Assembly: GCA_022575985.1 (NCBI GenBank)
Contig: JAKSXM010000007.1
Location: forward strand, 8,930,501-8,994,500
Source: Anagrus nilaparvatae
Taxonomy: Eukaryota > Arthropoda > Insecta > Hymenoptera > Mymaridae
Direction: 5' to 3'
Length of the DNA: 64,000 nt
Both the position numbers and the translations under genes were made by a program. Shown piece after piece: positions 1-11,659 of the stretch. The notes under the pieces are model-generated. The model worked only from the letters and a program-made list of their open reading frames with translations. It did not search any database and was not told the origin of the DNA. Within the stretch, counting starts at the first letter, position 1; every line of letters begins with the position of its first letter.

Positions 1-208
1 AATTTCAAAGCAATCAAATTAAAAACATAGAACAAATATTTTGTAAATGTATATAAATGTTACTGATAAAGCCCGCTCTCTTAGCTTCAACTAGTTAAAG
101 TTAGCATTTTCGTTAAAGTCCACGAAGACGATTAAAATGAATAAAAATATAACATTAACGAGTTTATGTAAAAGATAAAAGTAACTTTAACCAATCCTTA
201 TTAACAGA

Positions 209-281
209 GCTTTGATAGCTCAGTCGTTAGCGCGCCAGCTTGTCGATCTGAACGTTACAGGTTCGTCGCCCGACTCCGACA
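209..281 (+). repeat. tRNA-like (pol III A/B box) sequence, possible SINE head
   Basis: The stretch has an A-box-like TAGCTCAGTCGTTAGCGCG and, about 40 bases on, a B-box-like GGTTCGTCGCC, spaced as in a tRNA. The acceptor stem does not pair: GCTTTGA at the 5' end has no TCAAAGC partner at the 3' end. The T stem is also poor. It is therefore more likely a tRNA-derived SINE head or tRNA pseudogene than a working tRNA. The flanks (1-208 and 282-471) are AT-rich and show nothing else recognisable. Confidence 0.35.
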
Positions 282-471
282 AAAATATTTTCAGTTTTTT
301 TCTGAATAGATAAAATTCTGAAATTATTTTCTATCATTGCTCTAGGACTGTGACATACGCATAATGTTATAATGTTATTAAAAAAAAAAAAAATGTCAAA
401 TTGTGTGATTCTCTGAGGCCATAGGTTAACAACGCACATAACACATTCACATAACACAAACATTTAAACTC

Positions 472-2504
472 TGTGACAGGAAGGATTTCTGTCACATTAA
501 TAAAAATTTAAAATAAAATTAATTTTTAAATTTTACATTTTTAAGCACTTTTTCGAGCTATTATCACGTTTGTTCCTTTGGAACGAATGCGGTTTCGGAC
601 TTCCGTAAGGGAGGAACTGAAATCGAACCAGATCAGTGTGTGCTCGTCTGCGAGCCGCAAAACACGCTTAGTATAAAGAGCTCTCTATATTTCGAATAAA
701 ATCATCGTTTTTATTCATAATTTTTGTGCGAATAATTAGTTAAATTAAATTTTATTATATTTGGTTATTTGTGAGTAATTCGGGAATAAATTAAATTAAT
801 TTATTTACCGAAATCCTTAATTAGTTTGTGATAATCTGTTTTCGGAGTCTAAGCACGCAGACGCTTGACTCCGGCATCTTGTTTCAAGTGTTTCAAAATT
901 ATTAATTATTAATATATAAGTTATTTTTAATAATTTTTAATTTGGTCAACTACATCAAGGAGTATGGAAATTCGCCAAAGACGACATCAGGAAGTAAGGT
1001 AAAACATCTTCTAGATAACGTGTGCGAATGTGTTCTTACGGTGTAGATTTTAGGTATTCTTAGTATTCGTATTTGGTAATTTTAGGTTATTTTATATTTA
1101 ATTAGGTTATATTAATTGTTATACGGAAGTAACGACCCGTAATCATCTCTTGCTCCCCTTTAATTTTTAATATTTATATTATATTCCCTTTTGGCATTAA
1201 AATCAACCCTTTTCGATTTGTTTGGTTATAATTTCCGGTTTTATTAAACCGGTGGCGCTCAACTTTATTTTTTTGTAAATATTAATTTCTAATAAATAAA
1301 TATTAATTATCTTTGTTTAGTTATTAAATTTTGTCTACATAAATATTCATTTATACCTCCCTTCCAAATACTTTATTTTCAGGGTCTTCTGGCAACAACA
1401 ACGATAAAAGGTAGTTCCAATATGGCTGTTGTTGCACAGAATCGTATTGATGATATTTTTTTTATTTTCGGATCTAAATATTTAAAATTACATTTTTCTG
1501 GTCACATATGACTCCGGTCATATAAAAAATATAATAATAATATTAAATGGAAAAATAGGGAGAATTGAAAAATATTAAATAATTTTTGGAGCAACGAGCG
1601 GCGCCTTGAACTTACCGTGCTTCGCTCGTTGCTTGTTACGTGACCCTGAAAATGTAATATTTTAAGGGGCGGTAAATAATAAAGAAAGAAACGTGGTTAG
1701 AGAAATAGAATTATTTATTAAAATAAAATAAAATATTAATTATTGATTTATAGAATTACAACAAAAAAAACGTTGAGCGCCACCGGTTCTGAAACCGGAA
1801 ATAATCAATTAACGAATAGGGAAAAACCGTAAAAATAAAAAGGAAAAGAGCGAGCATGAATTAGGGCGTCTTTCCGTATACGATATCATTTAGCTATTTA
1901 ACCTACCTAACTAATCGTCGCGGAGCACATTCGCGCACAGATAAAATTTAACTTCTTTTACCTTGCCGAAGAGATGTTCCTGGAATGAACTTCCTGGTGA
2001 AACCTCCGTCGACTGCTGACCAAACTTATGAACCGAACAAGATATTAATTTTATCGATATATTCCAGCCGGATTATATATCGATAATGGAGTCTTAGCGA
2101 CTGCGTGCTTCGACTCCGAAATAGATAACAATTCACACAATTTTATAATTCACGAAATTAAGCGAGGAAAAAGCACAATTTCTTTCATCCGCGTAAATTA
2201 TCTTTGAAATTAAGAATTCTAATTTAATTAATAAAATTAATTAAAAACGACGTTAAATACCAAATTAAGCTTAAGCACCAAAAATGCGTTTCATTCTCGC
2301 ACGAGCTCGGCGTGCACTGGCTTTCGTTAGCGTCGGTTCGTGACGTGTTCCTTCTTTTTCGGAAGTCCACGTTCACATTCCGACGGATGCACGTGATTAA
2401 TTTTGCCAATAAAATGGTGGCAAAAATAAATAATTTAAATATTGATTTATTTTAATGTGATTATATAAAATATTTTTTTTTATATATGTAACATCCCTGT
2501 TACA
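472..2504. mobile_element. Long inverted-repeat element with LTR-like ends
   Basis: The unit begins TGTGACAGG and ends CCTGTTACA, flanked by the 4-bp direct repeat ACTC (468-471 and 2505-2508). Two related arms face each other: about 472-1405 and, reversed, about 1640-2504. Matching landmarks include the box CCGGTGGCGCTCAAC (near 1250 and, reversed, near 1775), the paired GGAGTC...GACTCC boxes (near 846 and 2090) and a CAGGGTC at the inner end of each arm. The left arm has a TATAAAGAG box near 670. The TG...CA ends and 4-bp duplication suggest LTRs in inverted orientation, but a DNA transposon with very long terminal inverted repeats is equally possible. No coding frame is present. Confidence 0.55.
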
Positions 2505-2890
2505 ACTCGCACCCACTAAGGATGAAAAGTCTTATAAAAAAAGCAAATCTAAATAGTGCCGAAACTTTTACGCACTTGATACTTAATATACTATTTTATC
2601 CCCACTCCTTTTTTCTGTAACCAATAGAAATGACCAAAATTACTTTTTATCAAGTATAAATAAATAATAAAAATAATAATACTAATACTAAAATTTTTAA
2701 ATATGGCATTTGAAAACATATTTTTTGAAAATACTTTAATTCTAGTTAGAGCGCGGGAAACATTGCGGAATTCCTTTTCAATTTAGGTAACTATTACTCT
2801 TTTGAAGTGTATACAATATTTTTAAGAGTAACCTCTCAAAGAAGGGAGTATAACATACATATTAAGCAAATACACATTTTGTTTGCCTAC

Positions 2891-3767
2891 CATTTCTATC
2901 CTGAGATATTTCAGCCATTCTTGTACCAGTAGATTCAAAAATAAAAGCATGACTATGTGGTGAACCATCAATATTTAGTCTCTCCCAAGGATATTCAACT
3001 AAAGTAATTTTAACTTTTTCAACCTGTTGATAATTTTTAAGAAAATGTTTGGACATTAGTAATCCAAAATTTTCTGGTGATTTAACTCCAAATTTTTTTG
3101 CTAAAATATAAACTGTATTTTTTAAAGTATCGGTTGCAATAACATGACTATTATCACCACAAAGATAATCTGTATTAATATTAAGATATAAATCTATAAT
3201 AATTTCCAATTCATGAATCTCATGATGCAAAGGATTTATTTTTTTAACATATAAAAGTTTTACATTTTTCTTGCCATAATGATTATTAATTATTTTAAAT
3301 TGACTACTAAAAAAATAAAATATTTTTATGAAAATTTTTTTTAATCCTAGAATATTTTTTTTAATAGTTATTATTATACGTACGTTTCACATAATCTATT
3401 TGAAGAATTTGAAATAATTGAGCTATACTCTATTTTATTATCTACGGATGCAATAGCCATCTGTTCCAAGTTAACTACACTAAATCAAAAAATTATTTTT
3501 CATTATAAATTCTTGTCAAGAAATTTTTTGCAATAATAAACCATATAAAAGTTTATTAAAATACCTTGAGGATAAGAATATTTATAATTATATAAATGGA
3601 TAAAAGTAAATTTTGAAAAGATTACATATTTTTAAAGGAAATTTTAAAATAAAAAATTCAACGAAAAATAGCATTATTTCCGTTGCCATGTGATGTTAAT
3701 ATGTGATCTTAATAAACATAATTTTTATCATATCTCGGGTTTTATCATATCTTTGCAAAAGAAAAAC

Positions 3768-3804
<37 letters not shown>

Positions 3805-5719
3805 TTTATTTTGCCATGGCAAAAATTAGAACACTCTTTTAAAATTGATATATAAGTTAATACGATATTTATTTATTTATTTATTTCAACAGGATCAATG
3901 ATCCCATAATTACAATATTGAACAAAAAAAGCATAATAAAAAATACAATATAATAACCACCAGAATAATTAAAAGTAAAATACCCTGCCAACTAGCTGCA
4001 CTATAAGGTTCTTCAAACAATGAGCTAAATACTTCAATATGCCACAGGTATCACCGATTACAACCATGCAATTGTTCATCAAAAATTTTGGAACAAATTT
4101 TCAAAAAATTAATTATTAGATTCAAGATATCGAATAAAAACCATATTTTCAAATATGAGTACTTTTATGGAACTAAATAAAGTATTAAGAAGCAATTTCA
4201 TGGAGCATATTCTTACGAGATTTTGGAGACTCTAGAATTGAATAGATTTAACCCTAGTAATTATCACTAAATATTAATTAAAATTTTGCTCAGAAGTAAT
4301 TTTATGGATTATGTTCGAGGAGAATTTTAATAGATTTCGAGTCATAATAATTATTTTTACTCTAGTGCCCCTAGAAAATAGTAAAAATGCGCTCCATGAA
4401 ATTGACCCTTTACACCAAAAAAAAAAAAAAAAAATATTGCAGTTTTTAAATTTTTTTTGTTTTTTTAATTTTGAGAAAAAAAATTTGAAAAAATTCGGTA
4501 TCCGATCCAAAAGACTACTATAAATGAACTTTCAAAAACTAGAACTCTCATAGAATTAAATTAGGTACTACGTCCAAAAATAAAAAAAAAATTGGTATTT
4601 TTGTATTTTTTGTGACGAAAATTTTGGAAAAAAAATTTAAAAAAAGTTAATTATTAAATTCGAGATATCGAGTAAAAATCTTACTTTTTCAAATATAAGT
4701 ACTTTCATAGAAATAAATGAAGTATTACATCCAAATTAAAAAAAAAAAAGTATTTTGAGATTTTTTGATGAAAAAATTTTTGAAAAAAAAATTAGGTCTT
4801 AATTCCATAATAAAAGTAAAAATACTGTTTTATTGACCAGGGTTGTGAAATTTCACCGGTTACATAATTATATATAATTTAATGAGAAAGTTTTTTTAAC
4901 TATAATATATGATAGTATATCAATATCTTAACCTGAATCGAAATTAGTAATTTACAAGTTAATCCTCTTATTGTGTATAAAGAATCATTAAAAATATCAA
5001 ACAAATCTTTATCTTCATTGTATAGATTACAAATGCGAATAGTAACAGAATTATTTGAAAATGGATTCATATGATACGGAATTTTGAAAAATACCCAACC
5101 GATCTCAGGTTACAATATGATAAAAAAATTGAAAATAATGTTTACAGTTTGCATAAAAAAGAAAAATTTTACAATACAATAATTAAAATTAAAATAAATT
5201 AAAAGTTAACAACAATCTGTCAGTAATAAATAATTAAAATTAATAAATAAATTTCATATTTATATAACAATTGCTATAAAGTCAATAAAATTATAAATCA
5301 GGAATTTTTTTTTGTTTTATAAGATATTCTAAATACATTTTTAGAAGCAAGTTGCTATATTAAAAAAGTCAAAAATAAAGGAAAATAAATTTTTATCTTG
5401 AGAAAAAAATATCTGAATTCTAGAAAAATAAATTACAAGTAAAATCTTTTCTAATACTAAAATATATTTTTGATGTTAATTTGAAGCTAAAATTTTGATC
5501 TTCTGATATCATATCATAATGGCTATAGTTAGTGTACACAATTGTTGAATCAATTCCAAAAAACAGTCATTCAAAAGACTAATTTTATTTATACCGTTCC
5601 TGAGATTTTTGAGTACCTAGTCGGCCCAAATTGATAAATTTAGATAAAAAAAAAATGAAAACTGACCTGAATAATGTAAGCAAACTAGATAGTAATACAC
5701 AAAAACTTTTTGTATCCAT
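2891..5719 (-). CDS. Urate oxidase copy 1, N-terminal part, signal-peptide exon
   Basis: Uricase oxidises urate to 5-hydroxyisourate. Three exons can be joined with consistent phase: 5667-5719 (MDTKSFCVLLSSLLTLF, phase 2), 3384-3479 (VVNLEQ...NRLCE) and 2891-3306. Each has GT donors and AG acceptors (CAG|GTCAGT, TTTAG|T, AAC|GTACGT, TTTTAG|TAG, AATG|GTAGGC). The joined frame has no stop. Visible family features are the catalytic lysine motif NNHYGK, the catalytic threonine in ATDTLKNT, GVKSPENFG, and SPHSHAFIF with DRNG at the exon end. The last two exons (GLKDLRVLKTT and NKHYF) are not found to the left and must lie outside the window or be lost. Intron 1 (about 2.2 kb) holds a satellite-like repeat. 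The first exon is hydrophobic and looks like a secretion signal, unusual because uricase is normally peroxisomal. The link of exon 1 to the rest rests on matching phase and on the same exon lying upstream of copy 3. Confidence 0.78.
3770..3801 (+). repeat. (ATT)n microsatellite
   Basis: About ten tandem TTA/ATT triplets within intron 1 of uricase copy 1. No further structure. Confidence 0.9.
3950..4870 (-). repeat. Inverted copy of the satellite-bearing element
   Basis: Read on the minus strand this resembles 49198-50800: the same order of a GTGATATTTCAC-like start, GAATTAAGACCTAAT, repeated ACCTCATTTATTTCC / AAAGTACTT blocks, and an end with CTAGTTGGCAGGGTAT. It is shorter and diverged. It sits in intron 1 of uricase copy 1. 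A TAAA-type run just to its left (3870-3890) may belong to a neighbouring insertion. Confidence 0.6.
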
Positions 5720-6366
5720 TTCAAAAATCAATGAAGATTTTTATCTTGTTAGAACTAATAGTTACTAAATTAAGTACAGAAATTTTAAAATTATAATCAA
5801 TAAAAATACTTGGTTTCTAAAGCTAACAGTATTGCTACTTTGGTTTTTATACATTATATATCATAACAATCATATTATATAATATATGAGTTATTCTGAG
5901 TGAAAATGACCTAAGCGACATGTAGAATTCAGGGATCTTAGAAAACCGATAGCACTGAGTTAACTGTTTTGTGCTTTTAAAATTTGTTCAAATCTGAACT
6001 AAATTCGAGTTTTTTAAAGATATTTTAAGGATTTAAAAACCCCAAAAAAAATTTCATAAACTTCCATTTTCCGAAATTTTCCATTTACCGGATTTTCCTT
6101 TCATCCAATAAAAATACTTACTTAATTTTTGGATTCCTCGGAAAATTTTACAACAGAACCTTTTTTGCTATATAAAAAAAGGAAAAAAAAATTTGCATAA
6201 AAATAAAAAAAAAGAAATTTTGTTTTTCAAATTTATCAATTTTAAGAATTGTCAATTAATAAAATTTATTAACGTATAATAATTGATAATTATTATTAAT
6301 TACCAGTAAATATTTATATATTGACTTTCTTCTGAATTTTAATTAAAATTTTACATAAATATATTT

Positions 6367-7258
6367 CACGGTGGGTTTGAACGCTTGATAACTTTAAAGT
6401 TCGGGCACTTCAGATTTTTTTCTTGGAAAGTTCTTTACTGTGATCCAGGAACCCTATAAAACCGTTTTAAAATCGTACAGGATATACACTTGTTTTAAGA
6501 GAGCTTAAAAAGGCTAAAAATGACCAATTTTAAAATTTGCTTACATTGCTGACAAAATTCTAAATTTTCATTAAAATGGTTATTATAGGCTTAAAAAATT
6601 TTCTACAAGCTTGAAGTGTCCAAAAATTTTTTACTCGCCGCTTTTCAATTGTTTATTTAACAGATATGATCATAAGGAGTTCTAATTTTAGGGTTTTTAA
6701 AAAAAAGTTAATTTCAATCATTATCTATATCTCAGAAACTATTCAATGAAAAGAGACGAGTAACAAATTTTACTTCCTAGCGGTCCGAAAACACTTTTTT
6801 CGCCCCGCAACGAGATCGAAAAGAACGCGTTTTCACCCCACTGAGAAAGTTTCGTTTTGTCCATGGGAACAAAAAAAAAATACCCCAGATCCCAGTTTAC
6901 CATCCTTGGCTTCGCCTCGGATGCTAATTAACGTGCGATCTGGGTCATTCTTTCTTTTGCTCCCTTGGTTAAAAATGTACCATTGTTAACTTGAAGTTTG
7001 TAGAAAATTTTTGGGGCCTATAAAATCCATTTTCATGAAAAATTAGAATTTTGGCAGTGACATAAACAAATTTAAAAATTGATCATTTCGGGCCATTTTT
7101 TAAGATCTCCTAAAAAAAGTTTATAGGTTCCTATATAATACGTGTATAGGATCCTGCACGATTTAAAATCGGTTTCATGGGGTTCCTGGACCATAGTTCA
7201 GACCATTCTAAAAAAGAAACCTGAACTTTCAGATCATCAAGCGTTCAAACCCATCGTG
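6367..7258. mobile_element. Foldback element, shared core
   Basis: Terminal inverted repeats CACGGTGGGTTTGAACG and CGTTCAAACCCATCGTG face each other, flanked on both sides by ATTT (6363-6366 and 7259-7262). The arms are about 200 bp. The centre is homologous to the cores of the large foldbacks at 27.8-30.3, 41.2-44.2 and 45.2-48.0 kb (shared landmarks: AATGACCAATTTT, a GATATGAT box, AGACGAGTAA). The core is split by a short dispersed repeat at about 6778-6975. No intact coding frame. 5720-6366 and 7259-8100 are AT-rich with nothing recognised beyond intron-like blocks also seen near copy 3. Confidence 0.65.
6778..6975 (+). repeat. Dispersed GC-richer repeat
   Basis: The stretch runs from GGTCCGAAAACAC to a TTTTGCTCCCTTGG end and contains CAGTTTACCATCCTTGGC and CTTCGCCTCGG. 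The same order of blocks occurs at 17025-17225. It interrupts the foldback core at 6367-7258, so it was probably inserted later. It is much richer in GC than its surroundings. Type of element unknown. Confidence 0.5.
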
Positions 7259-8100
7259 ATTTTAATAATGAATAGTAATTTTAAAAAAGTTCAAAGAATT
7301 CATTAATTTATAAATATTTATAATATTTAAATTTTAATATATGGTTGATTAGCTTTGTAGACTTAATTTTTAATTGATACAAAATTACACTTGGGTATAC
7401 ATTTCAGTCAGAATAACTCCTTGTTTTCTTAATTTAATCTTTTAAATAACCCAAGTTTAATAACCCAATCTTATTAATAACCCAAGTAAATAATAGAATA
7501 TATTGATTTTAAACTTTTAGAGTAATACACAGAAATTTATTAATTTGTAATTTGAATTGCAAAAATTGGTAAAGAGAAAATTTGATATCAGCAATATTAG
7601 AATTAATACCTCTAGCTTTTTTTGTACAATTATTTCCGAATTTTTTTGATTTAATGCTATTTATGATCGGGTGTATTAATTCATGTATAATATTCATAAA
7701 AATTTAAAAAAACCAGATGTTATTGTTGAAAAAGCGTGAATAATACCGAAACAAAAGATATTTTTCTTACTTTTTGGAGATTAAAATTTAAGCAATTTAA
7801 TTTATGAGAAATGAAAGATGAATAGATTGCACATGAGTCTGTATTCATTTCGCTTTAGCTCCAAAACTAGATATTCACTACATTAACTAATTATATTTTT
7901 GTAATCTACATGTAATGACCAAACACGTAAAAAAACAAGTCAATCCAACAATTTGTTGCTAAAATACTATTTTTTAAAAGCACAGAAAATTTGCAAATTG
8001 ATATTTTTAAATTTTCAAAAAAAGCAACTTTTTATAAAAAAAAAGTATCCGTGGTAAAAAGTAGGCCAAAAATAGTATATTAATAAGATATAGTATAGTT

Positions 8101-8840
8101 TTTTTTTTGCGTAGGAAGTGGAGAAATGCGTTACGCATACTGTTCAGCATCCGGACTGACAGTTATGCGGGACTCGAATTAGTTTGCCTTTACCCACTAA
8201 AACTCCACTCCTTTCCTAACTTATGCGAGCCTATCCCGGGACCGTTTTCACATTACTTCAGGACAGGTTCAAGGTCATTTAGTTCTAGTCGTGAACTCCA
8301 TCTTTTGGCTTGCGTCAAATGACTCGCCAGTCTGGTTAAGGACTCCGGCGTTCCATCTGATTAAAATTCCGTTTTTTGTGCTGTCATCTTCAATAAAATA
8401 TATGTTAGTTGAAATATAAGTCATTTCCTATTATCGTCAAAAGAGAAGGTAATAAATAAATATATAAATAACTAAATAAATATATAATTATAATCCTACC
8501 ATCTTCGAGTGATTGCGGTATTAAAAGTAAGTTCAGGAATGATTGTATGTTAGTGTAATACCTGCAGTCATCTGGGTAACCGCAGTACGTCTCAATATTA
8601 GCCTATACCTTGGGCTGCACGAGTGCTTGGTGAAGCCTGTGTTCACGCTATAGTGTCTAAAGTATTTCGCCCATGGTGCTTACACTATTTTTTGCCCTAC
8701 TGGGATAAAAATGCGGGCTGAAATTTCACAAAAGGTTTTACGCCCGCATTTTATTTGTTTTTTTGTTTGTATTTGCAATAAAACAGATGCTAATGTAACA
8801 CTCCTGTTAGGGAATGTGACCAGATTATAAAATTTTCACC
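8101..8840 (-). mobile_element. 3' end of an R1-like LINE, minus strand
   Basis: A T-run (poly-A on the minus strand) is followed by AGAAATGCGTTACGCA, matching the arrangement at 37085-37290, where a T-run and GAGAATGCGTTACGCAC form the 3' end of a full-length R1-clade element. Both then carry an AAAT-type run (about 8450-8480 here). No coding sequence is kept, so this is a 5'-truncated insertion. The exact 5' limit is uncertain; GC-richer sequence continues to about 8760 and ends with a hairpin around ATGCGGGC...GCCCGCAT. Confidence 0.5.
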
Positions 8841-10870
8841 TAAAATCGACAAATTTCCTACCCGCCTACTTGGATTTCGGAGTGAGGGATACACAGAGCC
8901 CTTAATACACGGCAGGGTTTTCACTTTCCTAGCAGCGAATTAATAGATGATCTTGCAGAGAACACTTGCGATAAATCACAAGCTGGCTGTAGAGAGTTGG
9001 GTGCAATTGAACCAATTTAATTAAATTAAATCCAATTAATATTTATTGATTGCTATGCGAATATTTACATTGAGTTCTTTGCATAAACTCACTAGCCAAG
9101 TATTGTTTGAGGCTGGAATCGCTCTCCCTTATATATGATTCCCCACTCACGCACACTTGCAAAAAGATTTTATTTGCGAATTTCTTTCTCGAACTTTCTA
9201 GAATGTTCGATGATATTTTATATTTTTTCATGGAACAATCTATTACATTATTTTTGCATATTTTACATGAAAATAAGATTTTCTTATTTATTCTTATTTA
9301 TTAAATTCTATTATAATTATTTATTATAACTTTATACATTTTTATTAATAAATTAATTGTTTTTTAATTAATTAATTACATGCAAAAACCGTTTGATATT
9401 AAACGATTATAAATAGTTAAATTAAATCTTACTATTTTATTGATAATGGATTAATTGATAATTAATTATTAATTAATTATAAAAACAATTATTTTATTTA
9501 TATTTCCTATTTTACAAAAACTTAGAACTACTTAACTTTTTATTTACAAATATTTTTAAATCATGATTCATACGTTATTATTGTTCGATACAATCAACTG
9601 ATAATTAATTAATTAATTAATTAATAATAAATAGAAATTTAAATATATCAGTTGATTAAATCACTGGAAGGTTCTGCTGCCACATCATTTATAAATTTTA
9701 TAAATTTTACAAATTAAAAAGCAAATTAAAAGAGAGCACAGTGGTCTGGAACACGAAAAACGTTTTACCATGATTATACTAAAAATCTCTGGTATTTTCT
9801 GATTCTATAGGGTCTCCTGAAGCAGGAAATGCTTGTCCTAAAATTAAAACCGTAGCTCTCGGGGAAAACCGCCCCAATTTGGGGGTTCTTGGGGGGTAAA
9901 AAAAAAATTTTTTTTTTTAATTTAACATTTTTTACATGATTTTAGACCATATAAAGTGACGAACAAGTAAGGAACACAAAAAATTTTGCTAACCCCATAG
10001 TTTTTTGTGAGTTGGAAGGCTGAAAATCATATTTTTTCAATATTTGAAAAAAACCAATTTCTGAAATTTTTTAGATAAATTAAAATTATTTTTAATGATG
10101 CGCTTATGTTTTTTCAATTTTTTTGTAATTATAATTTACTAAAATAAGTTTATTTAGGACCAAAAAATTTTTTTAAAATTCACAGACTTGGGATTTTCCT
10201 ATCAGATTCAAATGATGCTATAAACTGGATTTAAAGACGTATAACGTAGTAATTGTTCCGGTACAATCCGAATCCGCTATTTATTTCAACATTTCACCAC
10301 GCTTTTTAGAAGAAAAATCCGTTTTTTTGTTTTTTATGGTTTCAATTTTTCAAAGTTTCGCAGGTTTCAAGAAACAATTTTCTGAATAATATTTAAAAGA
10401 GTCACTTATATATTTTTTCCTCTGAAGTTCAATGAAATCACTAGTTTTTTCATCCCAAGTTTTCTTTAACCATAAGATCGTTTGCATCTATTTCTGCTGG
10501 TTTTATCTAATCTGATATATTTTGCATTAGTAGCCAATTTGAGCCTGAAGGGTTTGAAAAGTTTAAAATTTTCTTTAATAACTGAATATTGTGGGAAAAA
10601 CTACTCTAGTAAACTTTAAGGGAAAAAATTTTTCATGCTAATATGAGTTTTTTACAGCAATAATAAAAAAAATTATGACTCATTTTTCTTACATTTTTTA
10701 CGACAGTCAAAAATACTAAAATGGCTGCTAAAAATCGAGATTTCGCTCTGGGAGGCTGCTAATTGGGCTGGTTAATTATTTTTGGTAGTACTTTCAGAAA
10801 AAAACACTTTGGGGCAGTTTTGAAGACCCGACCATACAAATCGTGCTCACTTCATTTAAATCTACCCTTA
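8841..10870. other. Gene-free stretch, diverged repeats
   Basis: No gene is supported. 8797-9160 looks like a weak LTR candidate (TGTAACACTCCTGTTAGGG start, a TATATAT box near 9130), but no partner was found. 9300-9650 is nearly pure AT with short TTAATTAA runs. 9940-10220 has distant similarity to 53330-53600 (blocks around a gene-free AGTTGAAAGGCT-like box). All short frames here look accidental. Confidence 0.5.
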
Positions 10871-11167
10871 TAACAACTCATTTTTTCGTGAAAAAATATG
10901 GTAATACGCTAAATAGTTAATTTGGAATAAATTGGCAGAATAATTCAAAATTTTAAAAATATATAAATTGAATTTTTATTTAAATTTACAGATAATTTTT
11001 ATTTGCCTTTTGATAAGAGACATCATATATACATATATACTATGACTCAGCTCTGCTTGATGAATGATAGCAAACATTGTTACTATTTTTTGAAATTTTT
11101 TTAAAGTATAAAACATACTTATAATTAAAAGTAATATTAATAAATTGTAAGAAATTTTAAATAAGCA

Positions 11168-11659
11168 ATGAATACCTCAAAATTTTATTCAATAATTTAT
11201 TTGATTTTAACAATAATTACTGTAATAAGCGCTAAAAATATAAGTATTTCAACGCATATTTTGGATACAAGTCAAGGTCGTCCAGCATCAAATGTTATAG
11301 TGATACTTTATAAATTGAAAAATATTAATTGGCAAATTATTTCAACAGAGTAAGATAAAAACTATTGTTTTTTAAAATTTAATTTTTAATTCCAAAAATT
11401 TAATAAATAAAACAAAAATAATTTTAGAAAAACTGGACTAAATGGAAGAGCTCAAGATTTTCAAACAAAAGACACTTCTAAATTCAGTGCTGGAACATAT
11501 AAATTAAAATATATGGTAAAAGATTATTTTAATTCCAAAAATGTTAGCACAATGTTTCCATTTATTGAAGTAACATTTGTGGTTGAGAATCCAGAGGAGC
11601 ATTATCATATTCCTCTTTTACTTACTCCTCACAGTTTTACAACATATCGTGGATCATAA
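11168..11659 (+). CDS. 5-hydroxyisourate hydrolase A, secreted
   Basis: HIUH hydrolyses 5-hydroxyisourate, the uricase product, to OHCU. Two exons, 11168-11349 and 11428-11659, are joined across a 78-bp intron (GA|GTAAG ... TTTTAG|A) to give 137 aa, close to the usual length plus a leader. Residues 1-22 (MNTSKFYSIIYLILTIITVI) form a clear signal peptide. The mature part has the HIUH/transthyretin fold signature: STHILDTSQGRPAS, the catalytic arginine in LNGRAQDF, the catalytic histidine in HYHIPLLL, and the diagnostic C-terminal YRGS, which separates HIUH from transthyretin. The region from about 10872 to the ATG closely matches that upstream of HIUH B (58371-58576 plus 61075-61159). Divergent to uricase copy 1. 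Intact and probably functional. A peroxisomal targeting signal is absent. Confidence 0.93.

Noticed and set aside
209..281. Working tRNA gene
   Set aside because: A and B boxes are present, but the acceptor and T stems do not pair; kept only as a tRNA-like repeat.
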